Assembly: GCA_030761205.1 (NCBI GenBank)
Contig: JAULJL010000033.1
Span: 4,719,501 to 4,783,500, forward strand
Reading direction: 5' to 3'
Length of the DNA stretch: 64,000 bases
DNA from: Fremontodendron californicum
Taxonomy: Eukaryota; Streptophyta; Magnoliopsida; Malvales; Malvaceae
In this document: piece by piece, positions 22,270 to 34,760 of the stretch
How positions within the stretch are numbered: the stretch's first letter is position 1
Layout of the letters: each line of letters begins with the position of its first letter
Notes under the pieces: generated by a model
What the model saw: the letters and a program-made list of their open reading frames with translations, nothing else
Database searches by the model: none
Told to the model about the DNA's origin: nothing
Program-made: the position numbers and the translations under genes

Positions 22270-22274
22270 TTCTC
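22270..22274. repeat. Target-site duplication of element E, left copy
   Basis: TTCTC at 22270-22274 is repeated at 33224-33228. The uninterrupted 5' LTR of D reads CTTCTCAAACC at 51049-51059 with a single copy, which is the empty site. Confidence 0.95.
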
Positions 22275-22779
22275 TGTCACAGCCCAAATCCGGGAATGTG
22301 ACCAGCCAGAGACAAGTTTTTTCCCTTACCTTCAAAGCCTTAAGCAGTTATCTACCTAACGAAATTTCGGCATGACCCCGTCTGATAAGAGGGTTTATCG
22401 AACCTGCAAAACATGCAAAACAATAATAATAACACATGGCATCCTGATTAGGACACCTCCAATAGGGAGTAACCGAGATGCCCCACAACAGACCCGCAAA
22501 GTGAACCACGATGTATATATTTATATACAATACCAAAATACAAACAGCAATTTCGGTCTCTGACCGGATAACTACATTACACATAATATATAAACACAAT
22601 AATATATGACATCCCTAGATGACTGTGCACGGCTCCTCCAAAAAGCACTGGATCACTAAAGGGTGAGTCATAAGGACCCAATGAGCAAACGCAAGATTAG
22701 TAAAGTCTATGGAAAAAGCTCGTAAATCATATTAACTAATACCATCTTGATGTTCCTATTGAACATAACAAACATCCAT

Positions 22780-23035
22780 AACATCCGGTAGGGTCTGTAG
22801 ACTCCTACAAACCGGTAGGGCTCGAAAGCTTCTACAAAATCGACAGAGCACGAAGGCTCCTACATATCCAGTAGGGCATGAAGGCCCATAACATCCGGCA
22901 GGGTCCGTAGACTTCTACAAATTGATAGGGCTCGAAAGCTCCTACAAAACTTGTAGGGCACGAAGGCTCCTACATATCTAGTAGGGCACGAAGGCACCCT
23001 ACAATCCGGTAGGGCACAATGGCAGCCTACAAATC
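22780..23035 (-). repeat. Tandem repeat of about 30-40 bp in the E LTR
   Basis: Units built on CCGGTAGGGCACGAAGG, CTCGAAAGCTCCTACAAA and GGTCCGTAGACTCCTAC recur seven or eight times. The other LTR has the matching array at 30765-31020, so it predates the insertion. On the - strand it is GC-rich and lies in the 3' third of the LTR (R/U5 side). Confidence 0.75.
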
Positions 23036-24056
23036 CAAGCATAGCTCAACATTACAATAAACATGCATCACATAGCATTTAAATAAGCACACAAGCAAGG
23101 AAACAAAGTGTCACCATACGATCTACCACTCATACATCTATCCAAATGCAATCTTGTTATCGAATGAATTTTTGTGTTATCGAAATCCATTTCATTCGAT
23201 GTGAGCCTTTTCTACCTTACTAATCCGCCTACACTTTCATAACATTTTCTAAAATTGAGTATTTTGTCTAAATCACCATGGTCTTATTAATATCATCCAT
23301 CTATCCTGGATTATTATATAATCATCACTTATCCATTCCTTGGACCTTTTTTTCACGTCTTTATGAGAATTTGATACCAAGAGGCAATTCTACGTCATGC
23401 ACATTACCATTTACCAATGCGAGTGCTTTATAGTCCATCATCGATACATTCATACAATCACAATCAGTAAGTCAAAACATAATCTAGCGATCCTACGTAT
23501 ATCGCTACAGGTTTACTCACAATGCTTTTAGCGAGAGAAACTAGATCCTCGTGCTCTGGAGCTCTACTAACCACGAACTCAGCTAATCCTCTCTCCTAGC
23601 ACATAAACAGACATTTCATAAATATTTTATAATTTAGAAACATTCACACTATCCAAATTGTAGCTAATTAGCTACTATCTGAAATTTTACAGCTTAGCTA
23701 TTTAATCTTTATAATTTTTACACCTAGCTCGGGTGGAAATCCGGAGCAACGACCAACTGGAAAGTTGCTCCCTCGATCCTAGCAAAGCCAATAGTCTCCT
23801 CGGATGGTGGTGGAAGTGGTGGCACAAGTTGGTTGGCCACCATGATGCATTCGGCCAAGCTTGGATTTCCATTTCCAAGCCACTTTTCAGTCAACCAACC
23901 CAAGATAATAGATGTAGAGGTTGATTTAGGACAACCCATGGTGGTGGTTTAAAGTGGTGGCTATGTTGGAAACCACCTAAGGCAAAATGGCCATAAAGAG
24001 AAACACATAGTTTCTCTTGGTTTCTTGAAAAACTAACACCAAATAAGTAATCCTCA

Positions 24057-24068
24057 CCTTTTATATAG
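24057..24068 (-). promoter_or_regulatory. Candidate TATA box in the 3' LTR of E
   Basis: CTATATAAAAGG on the - strand lies about 1.17 kb into the LTR. The 5' LTR has CTATATAGAAGG at 32047-32058, one base different. Position and motif fit a U3/R core promoter. Confidence 0.5.
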
Positions 24069-25239
24069 TAAGAATATGTATTTTGTTTGCTTGGTGATGA
24101 GTAGAAATCAAGGGATCAAGCTTACAAGCTTTTGGTTTTGGAGTTTTCTTCACTTTGGTTAGGTTTTCTCAAGGTTGAAGAAGAAACAACCCTTAAGGCA
24201 TATGAAATGAGGCTCACGGATGATCAAGAGGTGCATGGCTACATTTTTATGGCCATTTTCCAGGCCAAGTGTCAAACAATAAGCCTATAGCCCACTTTTT
24301 ATCTTTTAGCACCTAAGCAGGGCCCACAAGAAATTTTTAAGTTCGGAAGCTCGTTTTTCACTTTTCTCTACACATGTGTTTAAAATATTATTTTACACTA
24401 CTACCCAACTTTTCATAATTTTTTGATATCCCGAACATCAATTACGGGCTCTGGGCCGTTTACGGGCCATTATGGGCCTTATCGATTTTTCATTCCATTT
24501 TTTTTTTCTTCTTGAACATGTTCCAAATATAAAAATATGAAGATCTAGAGGCTCGGGTAATTTTTTAGTATGTCGAACTCTAAATCCGGGCCTCGGATCA
24601 TCCACGGGTCAATATTTCGACTTTTCCAGTTTTAGCTTCGATTTTCATTCTAATTTCACCAGTAGCATTCTAACATCATTTGATGTCTATATGAATCTAT
24701 CTATTCATTTAAAACCTTTTTGGGACCTTCCCGCGGCTAGTTCTCGATTTTCACTCCTTTAAGCTAATTAAGGACGTATCTGATTTCCACTAAGTTTTTT
24801 ATTTTAAACATCAAATTTTCAATCTAAACATCATATTGTGATCCTCTATGATCATGGAGTCTATTGGTACTGTATACGATCCAAAAATAAAAGTTTGGGT
24901 AAAATGACCAAAATACCCCTGGTTCATATTTTACCAATTTTTGTGCCAATTTTCTTTTCTAATAATCCTGATCGGTATTATATCATATTTTAACACTATG
25001 TGAAGTTACTACCAAATTTTATGGGCTTTACATTGTCCCGATTGCGATTCCTGACTCGTGGTCAATTTAAGGCTAAATCTCTCAAATAGCCGATTAAACC
25101 CCTTACTCTAAAAATTATTAATATAACAATAAGACCAGATGGTAGTGTGCTTTGTCTACAAGCATACATAAACTTGATCCTCCATCTATGAATCCTTTAA
25201 AGAGACCCGAGTCGATCTCTGTCTTACGAGGGTCTTGCA

Positions 25240-25254
25240 ATTCTCCCCCTTAAG
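25240..25254 (-). promoter_or_regulatory. Polypurine tract of element E
   Basis: TTAAGGGGGAGAAT on the - strand abuts the 3' LTR start TGCAAGACCC. Confidence 0.9.
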
Positions 25255-25320
25255 AAAATTTGTCCTCGAAATCTTTCTAATTGTGAACTTATTGAATAAT
25301 TCATTTAAAGAGTTGCGTAC

Positions 25321-28300
25321 CTACTCTCGGAATAACTGGGGGTACTATCTCCTCATGTCTCTTTCAAGTTCCCAAGTAGCTTTCTCCTCCCCATGATGAT
25401 TCCATACAACCTTCACCGAAGGAATCTCCTTCGATCGGAGCATCCGTACCTATCGTTCTACTATGGCTGACATGCATGGATCTACCTCTACCGCCTGCTG
25501 TTGTAACACATGGGACTCATCGGGGAGGTATTTTTGAAGCATCGACACATGAAATACCGGGTGTATAGTAGCTAACTCAAGAGGAAGAGCCAACTCATAT
25601 GCTACTGCCCTATGTCGCCGAAGTACCTCAAACGGTCCAATGTACCTTAGACTCAGCTTTCCTCTCTTGCCGAATCTCATGACACCTTTAAACGAAGACA
25701 CTTTCAAGAACACATGATTCCCCACATCAAACTCTAGTTCCCGATATCTATTATCGGCATAAGACTTTTGCCGACTTTGTGCCGCTCGTATTTTGTCATG
25801 GATCAACTCCACGTTTCTCAATGCTTCCCGAACCATATCTGAACCTAATAATGGATGATCACCCACCTCGAACCATCCCACTGGAGATCTACATTTTTGG
25901 CCATACAATGCTTCATATGGTGCCATCTGTATGGTACTCTGATAACTATTATTAATTTGAAAACTCAATCAAAGACAAATGCTGATCCCAGCTACCCTCA
26001 AAATCTAAAAGACATGCATGTAGCATATCCTCTAAAGTCTGGATGGTCTTCTCAGATTGAGCATCGGTTTGGGGATGGAACGCAATACTGAACCTCAACT
26101 GAGTACCCAGTGCTCTCTGGATTGATTCCCAAAACCTCAATGTGAACTGTGTGAATCTATCTAACAAAATAGAAATAGGCACTCCATGTAAAGGCACTAT
26201 CCGATCCAAATATAGTCTAGCATACTGGACTACCTATATGTAGTGCGCACTAGCAAGAAACGCGCGAACTTGGTCAACCTATCGAAAATCACCCATACTG
26301 AGTCAAATCTTTTGGTTGACCTAGGAAACCCCGTTAAAAAATCCATCGTAACCTTGTCCCATTTCCATTCAGGGACATCTAAGCTTTGAAGTGTACTTGG
26401 AGGTTTCCGATGTTCGACCTTAACCTATTGGCACACCAAGAATCTAGCCACAAAGTTCGCTACATCCTTCTTCATGCCTTCCCACCAATAATGTACTCGT
26501 AGATCATGATACATCTTGGTGGAACCAGGGTGCATAGTGTAAGATGAGCTATGAGCTACTTCAAGGAGTCTATGTCGTATATCTCCTGCCAACGGTACCA
26601 CGAGGCGGTTATATAACCATAAAGTCCCATCATCATCTATACGAAACTCCTCGCACAATCCTTGTCCAACTTGGGCTTTCTTTCCTATGCAAAACCCATC
26701 ATCATGTTGCAACCGTTTTACCTCTTCCACCAATGATGACTGTACTTGCACATGGGCTAACATCTCCCCCGTGTTGGTAACACTAAGTACCACACCATCA
26801 TTGAGGCAATCCCTCACTTCTTGGACCATATGTCTCCTCTGCACGCTATGTGGACTAAGCTACCCATGGACTTCCTACTCAAGGCATCTGTGACAACATT
26901 AGCTTTGCTGGGATGATAAAGGATGGTATAATCATAATCCTTGAGTAACTCCAACCACCTCCTTGGTCTCAAATTCAGCTCCAGCTAATCAAATATATAC
27001 TTGAGACTCTTGTGGTCCGTATAAATCTCGCATGATTGGCCATACAAATAGTGTCGCCATATCTTCAATGCGAAGATAATGGCTGCCAGTTCTAAGTCGT
27101 GCGTGGGGTAATTTTGTTCATGCCTTTTCAACTGTCTCGACGCATAAGCAATGACCCTGTTCTTCCGCATTAATACACAGCCCAAACCTATAAGAGATGC
27201 ATCATAATATACCACAAAGCCATTTGTCTCATTTGGAAATACTAACATCGGTGCTGAAGTCAAGAGCTCCTTAAGTTCATTGAAGCTCTTCTCGCACGCA
27301 TCTGACCAAACAAACTTAACATTCTTCTGTGTTAACATGGTTAGTGGTGCGGCTATCCTCGAGAAGTTCTCCACGAACCTCCTATAATATCCAGCCAATC
27401 CTAAAAACTCATGATCTCTGATACTGTAGTCGGCCTCTCCCAGTCTCGTACTGCCTCAATCATCCTGGGGTCTACAGAAATACCTTTCCTTGAAACTATA
27501 TGGCCAAGAAAGCTCACACTCGATAGCCAAATCTCACACTTGGAGAACTTGGAAAACAGTTTGGGTGCTCGAAGAGTCTCGAGGACTATGCGGAGGTGTT
27601 CCCTATGTTCCTCCTCACCTCGCGAATGCACCAAGATATCATCGATGAACACAATCACAAACTAGTTAAGGAAGGGTTTGAACACCCTGTTCAACAAATC
27701 CATGAACGTTGTTGGTACATTCGTCAGTCCAAATGACATGACCAAAAACTCAGTGTCCATATTGAGTAAGAAAGGCCATTTTGGGAATATCTTCCCTCCT
27801 AATGCGAAGCTGATGGTACCCCGATCTATGATCTATCTTAGAAAAGCACTAAGCTCCCAGCAGCTGATCGAATAAATCATCGATCCTAGGCAACGGATAC
27901 TTATTTCTTCGTCGTCACCTTATTCAGCTGCTTGTAATCAATACACAACCTTAACGATCTATCATTCTTCTTAACAAATAAAACCGGAGCACACCAAGGA
28001 GAAGTACTCGGGCGTATAAAGCCCTTATCAAGAAGATCCTACAACTGAGCCTTTAGTTTCCTTAGCTCCAACAGAGCCATACGGTAAGGAGAAATGGATA
28101 TCGGCTGTATTCCCAGGGGTACATCTATGCAAAACTCCATCTCCCTATCTGGTGGAAGTCCTGGCAGCTCTTCAGGAAAAACATCGAGGAAATCCTCTAC
28201 CACGGGAATCCCTCTCAAATCCTGAGACTCCACCTCAACATCATATACATGCGCCAAGAATCCTTGGCAACCCTTCGTTAACAGTTTCCCGGCACTAATT

Positions 28301-28697
28301 ACTGAGATCAAGTGAGGCGAATGGTTCTACGATCTCCTTGATACCTCAACACATGTTTACCCGGTATACTTAACACTACCACTTTCTCGTGGCAATCCAA
28401 TACCGCATGGTGGGCAGATAACCAGTCCATGCCCAAAATCACATCAAACTCAAGTATATATAGCTAAACTAAATCTACCATAAATATCTCATCCTCGATC
28501 CGCATTTCATATTCTTTCAAAATCCTGTTCACAGAGTAAACCTCCCATAGCGGAGTAAGCACTATCAACAGATCATTTAACATATCAAAATTCATGTTCA
28601 AACATGAGGCAAAGGAAGGGGATATAAAGGAGTGCGTAGCACCCGAATCAAATAATACTACAGCCTGCTTGGAACAAATATCTAACGTACCTGTCAC
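25321..28697 (-). pseudogene. Tekay-type pol of element E: protease, RT, RNase H, integrase, chromodomain
   Basis: This would be the replication polyprotein. Protease starts with VVLFDSGATHSF (DSG, near 28650) and continues FDVILGMDWL. A linker with DVFPEELPGLPPDREMEF (28039-28311) leads into RT: RPSTSPWCAPVLFVKKNDRS, YPLPRIDDLFDQL, and the catalytic IVFIDDILVHSRG (27658; FIDD in place of the common YIDD). RNase H (26985-27398) has VVYYDASLIGLG and YTDHKSLKYIFD. Integrase (26844-25952) keeps H and C residues (VAHSSSYTMHPG, FVARFLVC) but the second zinc cysteine region is broken; the core retains LLDRFTQF and AQSEKTIQTLEDML. The C-terminus has the GPY/F-type LRYIGPFEVLRR (25600s) and chromodomain VVWNHHGEEKATWELERDM, ending at a stop at 25321. 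At least ten stops or frameshifts interrupt it, worst between 28380 and 27660. Confidence 0.9.
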
Positions 28698-28749
28698 GAC
28701 GGCGTTCGATGCCTGCGCATCCTGAGGATTCAGTATAAATGCCCTGGCT

Positions 28750-29940
28750 TGTCCTTGACCCTCTGTAGTCTGTCCTCTACCCCTTATAGTCTATCCCTTA
28801 CCTCTAAACTGTGTACCTCTGCCTGTTGTGCCTCTACCCATTGACTGAGTCACTGATCCAGTAGTAAAGGCTGGCGTAACAAATGGGGACAGTGCAACTG
28901 TAGTGTACGTGGGTTGAGAAAAATTCAGCGAACAGTCCTTCTTCATATGCCCCGATTGACCGCATCTGAAACAAGTACCAGGCCTTCCACATCGTCCAAA
29001 ATGCGAATAACCACAACTCTTTACCTGATGATTGGGTAACTGGTCTAGTCTGACTGCTCTGTCCTCGGACCACTGTACCAGTACCACTAGGTGCTCCTGA
29101 TCCGCCTACACCAGACTGCTTAAAACCCTGTTTTCCAATCTAAGCCTTCTTTCGAGGCTCACAGTCAACCTATCTCTTCTTGGCCCGTGCCTCAAATCGC
29201 AAGGCTGTATCAAGAACATCGGAGTACGTAGAGGTCCTCGTTACTGGTACCACCCTAAATAAGTACTCCCTGAGGCCATTAGAAAACCTCTTGGCCTTCA
29301 TAATATCAGTCATCACCATATGTGGTGCATACTTCGCCAAATGATTAAACTTAGTATCATAATGCAACACTAACATGCCCTCAGTCTGTTTCAGTAACTC
29401 AAACTCTCGAGCCTTTGCATCCCATAGACTCTCAGGCATGAATCGCTCAATAAAAGCATTATAAAACTCAGACCATTCTAATGGAGGGCTACCCGCTGGC
29501 TAGCTCCTCAATAGGGTCTTATACCACTCATTGGCCACCCTCGTCAACTAATAAGTAGTCAACTCCATGGCCCTAACTCGTGAGCATCCGAGAGCCACAC
29601 ATAACTGATCACATACATCCACAAAGTCCTGTGGATCTGAATCAAGCTCAATCCCAGAAAATATCGGTGGCTTATTCTGTCAAAACTCATATAATGTCAC
29701 TGGGAGGTATGGCCCCTGTTGGGCGGGCTGATGTCCCTCAAAGGGATTCTATGGCTGAAGAGGAACTAGAGGAGCCCGGTCCTGCCTCTGCTGCCTCTGA
29801 TCTGCTAGTAGATCTATTAGGGTCCTAACCTCCTGACGTATCTCACCAACCTCAGCAGCTAACTGTTCTATCCTATCATCTGCTGCTGACTCACAAGCAG
29901 ATCCAGCAGTCTGGTCTCGTTCTCCAGGAGCGGGATCCAA
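28750..29940 (-). pseudogene. Tekay-type gag of element E
   Basis: The start codon at 29940 gives MDPAPGERDQTAG and a coil (IEQLAAEVGEIRQEVRTLID). The core follows with PPIFSGIELDSDPQDFVD and ANEWYKTLL, then MPESLWDAKAREFELLKQ and FEARAKKR (29170). The CCHC knuckle CFRCGQSGHMKKDC (28932-28973) lies in a different frame from the preceding 29073 frame, so a frameshift separates core and knuckle. Stops near 29748, 29560 and 29503 add to the damage. Similarity continues towards protease at 28697. Confidence 0.85.
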
Positions 29941-30140
29941 ACGTCCCGTGGAGGCTTGATTTGGAATCCTATATGGTTGTTCCTAATGCTTACCCCGTAT
30001 TCTTAGCACCGGGGGCATAATAACCTAAGAAAGAAACTTAATCATTAGGTATCCTCATTTATCCAACCCCGTACTATCAACTATAACCGACAAGTGATCT
30101 TTTACATGATGGACACGTGTATAGTCACCAACCTCTGGAC

Positions 30141-30156
30141 AAGGCTCTCATACCAA
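30141..30156 (-). promoter_or_regulatory. Primer-binding site of element E (tRNA-iMet type)
   Basis: On the - strand TTGGTATGAGAGCC follows the 5' LTR end after three bases. It has one mismatch to the usual TGGTATCAGAGC complement of initiator tRNA-Met. Confidence 0.85.
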
Positions 30157-30159
30157 CTT

Positions 30160-33100
30160 TGTCACAGCCCAAATTCGGGAATATGACCGGCCAGAGACAA
30201 GTTTTTGCCCTTGCCTCCGAAGTCTTAAGCATTTATCTACCTAAAGAAATTTTGGCATGACCACGCCTGATAAGGGGGTTCACCGAACCTGCAAAAACAT
30301 GCAAAACAATCATAATAACACATGGCATCTTGTTTAGGACATCTCCAACTAGGGAGTAATCGAGATGCCCCACAGAAGACGCACAAAGTGAACCACGATG
30401 TATATATTTATATACAATACCAAAATACAAACAACAATTTCGGTCTCTGACCGGATAACTACATTACACATAATACATACACACAATAATATAGGACATC
30501 CCTAGGTGACTGTGCATGACTCCTCCATCAAGCAATGGATCACCTCGTCAAAATGGCATGTCATTCTCACCGACTATCGATCACTAGCTAAGCTAGCGGG
30601 GCGGATGAGGGACCGGGTCGAGTATCCGAAAATAAAAATAACTAAAGGATGAGTCATAAGGACCCAGTGAGCAAACGCAGGATTAGTAAAGTCAATAGAA
30701 AATGCTCTAAAATCATATTAACTAATACAATCTTGATGTTCCTATTCAACATAACAAACATCCATAACATCCGGTAGGGTCCGTAGACTCCTACAAACTG
30801 GTAGGGCTTGAAAGCTCCTTCCAAACCGGTAGGGCACGAAGGCTCCTACATATCCAGTACGGCACGAAGGCCCATAACATCCGGTAGGGTCCGTAGACTT
30901 CTAAAAACCGGTAGGGCTCGAAAGCCCCTACAAAACTGGTAGGGCACGAAGGCTCCTACATATCCAGTAGGGCACGAAGGAAACCTACAATCTAGTAAGG
31001 CACAATGGCAGCCTACAAATCCAAGCATAGCTCAACATTACAATAAACATGCATCACGTAGCATTTAAATAAGCACACAAGCAAGGAAACAATGTGTCAC
31101 CATACGATCTACCACTCATACATCTATCCAAATGCAATCTTGTTATCGAATGAATTTCTGTGCTATCGAAATCCATTTCATTCGATGTGAGCCTTTTCTA
31201 CCTTACTAATCCACCTAGCTTTCATAACACTTTCTAAAACTGAGTATTGTGTCTAAATCACCACGGTCTTATTAATATCATCCATCTATCCTGGATTATT
31301 AAATAATCATCACTTATCTATTCCTTGGACCTTTTTCTCACGTATTTACGAGAATTTGATACCATAAGGCAATTCTACGTCATGCACATTACCATTTACC
31401 AAACTCGAATGCTTTATAGTCCATCATCGATACATTCATACAATCACAATCAGTAAGTCGGAACATAATCTAGCAATACTACGTATATCGCTACACGTTT
31501 ACTCATAGTGCTTTTAGCGAGAGAAACTCGATCCTCGTGCTTTGGAGCTCTACCAACCACGAACTCAGCTAAGCCACACTTTTAGCACATAAACAATCAT
31601 TTCATAAATATTTTATAATTTAGAAACATTCACACTATCCAAATTGTAGCTAATGAGCTACTATTTGAAATTTTATAGCGTAGCTATTTAAGCTTCATAA
31701 TTTTTACACCTAGCTCGGGTGGAAATCCAGAGCAACGATCAACTGGAAAGTTGCTCCCTCGAGCCTAGCAAAGCCAATAGTGGCCTCGGATGGTGGTGGA
31801 AGTGGAGGCACAAGCTGGTTGGCCACCATGATGCATTCGGCCAAGCTTGGTTTTCCATCTCCAGTCCATTTTTTCAATCAACCAACCCTAAATAATGGAT
31901 GTAGAGGTTGATTTAGGACCACCCATAGTGGTGGTTTAAGGTGGTGGCTATGTTGGAAACCACCTAAGGCAAAATGGCCATAAAGAGAAACACATAGTTT
32001 CTCCTGGTTTCATGAAAAACTAACACCAAATAAGTAATCCTCACCTTCTATATAGTAAGAATATGTATTTTGTTGGCTTTGTGATGAGTAGAAATCAAGA
32101 GATCAAGCTTACAAGCTTTTGCTTATGGAGTTTACTTCACTTTGATTAGGTTTTCTCAAGGATGAAGAAGAAACAACCCTTAAGGCCTATGAAATGAGGC
32201 CCACGGCTGATCAAGAGGTGCATGGCTGCATTTTTATGGCCATTTTCCATGCCAAGTGTCAAACAATAAGCCTATAGCCCACTTTTTATCTTTTAGCACC
32301 TAAGCGGGACCCACATGAAATTTTTACGTTCAGAAGCTCGGTTTCACTTTTCTCTTCACGAATATGTTTAAAATATTATTTTACACTGGTACCCAAGTTT
32401 TCATAATTTTTTGATATCCGAACATCAAATACGGGATCTCGGCTGTTTACGGGCCATTATTGGGCCTTATCGATTTTTCGTTTTGTTTTCATTTTTTTTC
32501 TTCATAAACATGTTCCAAATATCAAGATATGAATATCTGGAGGTTTGGGTAATTTTTTCAGTATTTCGAACTTTAAATCCGGGCCTCGGATCACCCATAG
32601 GTTAATATTTTGACTTTTTCGGTTCTAGCTTCAATTTTCATTCTAATTTCACCAGTAGCTTTCTAACATCATTTTATGTCTATATGAATCTATTTATTCA
32701 TTTAAAACCTTTTTCGAACCCTCCCGCGGATTTTCACTCCTTTAAGCTAATTAAGGACGTATCCGATTTCCATTTAGTTTTTTATTTTAAACGTCAAATT
32801 TTCAATCTAAACATCATATTGTGATCCTCTATGATCATGGAGTCTATTGGTACCGTATACGATCCAAAAATAAAATTTTGAGTAAAATGACCAAAATACC
32901 CCTGGTTCATATTTTATCGATTTTTGTGCTGATTTGCTTTTCCAATAATCCTGATCAGTATTATATCACATTTTAACACTATGTGAAGTTAAAATACCAA
33001 GTTTTACGAGCTTTACATTGTCCCGATTGCGATTCCTGACTTGTGGTCAATTTAAGGCTAAATCTCTCAAATAACCGATTAAACCCCTTACTCTAAAATT

Positions 33101-33223
33101 ATTAATATAACAATAAGACCAGATGGTAGTGTCCTTTGTCTATAAGCATATATAAACTTGATTCACTGTCTATCAATCATTTAAAGAGACCCGAGTCGAT
33201 CTCAGTCTTATGAGGGTCTTACA
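30160..33223 (-). repeat. 5' LTR of element E (3064 bp)
   Basis: On the - strand it starts TGTAAGACCC (33223) and ends GGGCTGTGACA (30160). Compared with the 3' LTR it keeps about 100 extra bases (30540-30645), including GCTAGCGGGGCGGATGAGGG. It carries the same internal tandem array (30765-31020) and TATA-like box (32047-32058). Confidence 0.92.
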
Positions 33224-33228
33224 TTCTC
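33224..33228. repeat. Target-site duplication of element E, right copy
   Basis: TTCTC, identical to 22270-22274, directly follows the LTR end CA at 33222-33223. The D LTR sequence AAACCTTTTATTTG resumes at 33229. Confidence 0.95.
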
Positions 33229-34349
33229 AAACCTTTTATTTGATTTTTTTAAAGGAAAAAACAAAGGATAAAATCTATCCTACAACAATGGTGAAACCCA
33301 CAATCAACAAGTAAGCAAAAAAATAAAGCAATGACAAGCACAATAAAGCCCTCTTAGTTTCAGCTATAGTAAAAATATGTTGAAAAATTTTATCAACTTT
33401 GTTATTTTGTAAAGAATAAAGAAGAAAAGAAGAAAAACATTTTTATTCAACAAAGAAAGTTAACAATCACATGAAAGAAAGAAGAGAAAAAGAATATGAA
33501 ATCCAAGTAAATAATTGAAAAAAAAAGAAAATAAGAAATAGCTACCTAGCTAAGCTTTTCTTTCAAGCTTCTTCTCTTTTTCTCTCTTATTTCACCTTGA
33601 GAGGTTTTCTTCTTTGCTCTTCTTTTTTCTCTCAAGAGTGTAGTGAAAATTCCATGAAAAAATGAATTCCTCTTCTTCCTTAGGGCTGCCTGAACCCCTC
33701 TATATGTTGGTGTGCTCATCTTTTTTTTTAGCCTTTGTCATGCTTTGCATGCTCTTCCAACATATTTGCCATATGGCTAATTCTTGTCCCCTCATTGCAT
33801 GATGCTTTCCTTAAATTAAGGGTTCTTGTCCCCTTTTTGCATGATGCTTTCCTTAAATTAAGGGTTTCTTAACCTCTCATTGGCCAATAATGCCACCTAG
33901 ATTATTCTTGTCTCCTATCTCTACAAAATATCTAAGCCACTTGTCATGATCATATGTCTTACTATCAAAATATCTTCCTAGGTGGCATTTTTAATCCTAT
34001 TTGGCATCATCTCATAGCCTTCACATGCTCTTCACATGGCCTTCACATGGCTTTGCAATTTGGAGGCCTCTCATTGGCCAAAAATGCCATATAGGCAAGT
34101 AGTGGAGAATCTTGTCCTTTCTTAAAAATATCATCTTGCTATTCAACCATGGCCATTTGATTTAAGATGATCACACCTCTTCTTCCATCATGAACTAGCT
34201 GAAAATGGCTTGGAATTTTTTAGGCCATTCCTCTTTATTTTATTTGCAAAGTGGCCATTTTTCGATTTTTCGATAAAATTGCATTTTGGCTTCCAAACTT
34301 AATTTATTTGCAAATAGACCCCAATTTTGGATTTTTATTTTTTAATCCA

Positions 34350-34760
34350 TCCCATCCAATATAAAACTCGGTTATGGAGGCTTTCATAAATTTTTCGAGC
34401 TCGTTTTGCATTTTTCTTAGATTTTCCTCAAAAGTTTCGGTTTAGTGACTCCCAAACTTTGTCTATTTCCATTTGAGCTCTCATTTTGGATTTTTCTTCT
34501 CCAATCCATTCTATCCAATATAAAACTCTGTTATGGAAATTTTCATAATTTTTCGAGCTCGTTCTCGATTTTTCTCTAAAAGTTTGGTTTAGTGCCACCG
34601 AACTTTGTCTTTTTCCATTTGAGCTCCGATTCTGGATTTTTTTCTCCAATCTATTCCATAAAATATAAAACTCAGTTTTGGAAGTTTTCATAATTTTCTG
34701 AGCTCGTTTTCTATTTTTCTCGGATTTTTCTTTAAAATTATGGATTGGTCTCCCGAATTT
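34350..34760 (-). repeat. Tandem repeat of about 145-160 bp in U3 of LTR D
   Basis: ATAAAACTC recurs at 34361, 34520 and 34665, each followed about 40 bases on by GAGCTCGTTTT and then by a CCATTTGAGCTC-like stretch. It corresponds to the arrays at 3498-4135 (LTR A) and from 51986 (LTR G). Confidence 0.7.

Larger units (their letters stand above)
19800..22274 (-). repeat. 3' LTR of element D, inner-coordinate half
   Basis: The edge TGCCGCAACC (19800) is the reverse of the LTR end TTGCGGCA. The segment aligns with 47653-51057 of the 5' LTR once the 935-base hAT insertion is discounted (2475 against 2470 bases). It stops at the Tekay insertion point and resumes at 33229. No gene; a TA microsatellite lies at about 20459-20474. 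Confidence 0.9.
22275..25239 (-). repeat. 3' LTR of element E (2965 bp)
   Basis: On the - strand it starts TGCAAGACCC (25239) and ends GGGCTGTGACA (22275). It aligns with 30160-33223 throughout, except that about 100 bases present at 30540-30645 are missing near 22640-22660. Confidence 0.92.
22275..33223 (-). mobile_element. Element E: Tekay-type chromovirus nested in the 3' LTR of D
   Basis: The element is 10.9 kb with LTRs at 22275-25239 (3') and 30160-33223 (5'), TG...CA ends and 5-bp TTCTC duplications. Read on the - strand: primer site like tRNA-iMet, gag with CCHC knuckle, protease with DSG, RT, RNase H, integrase and a C-terminal chromodomain, then polypurine tract TTAAGGGGGAGAAT. Stops and frameshifts are spread through all genes. 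The two LTRs differ at roughly one base in ten over the first 145 aligned bases, so the insertion is old. Confidence 0.92.

Noticed and set aside
23724..23939. Open frames within the Tekay LTR (Pro-rich 71-codon frame and its antisense)
   Set aside because: The counterpart at about 31710-31930 of the other LTR shows no better conservation of the frame than of its surroundings, and there is no domain.
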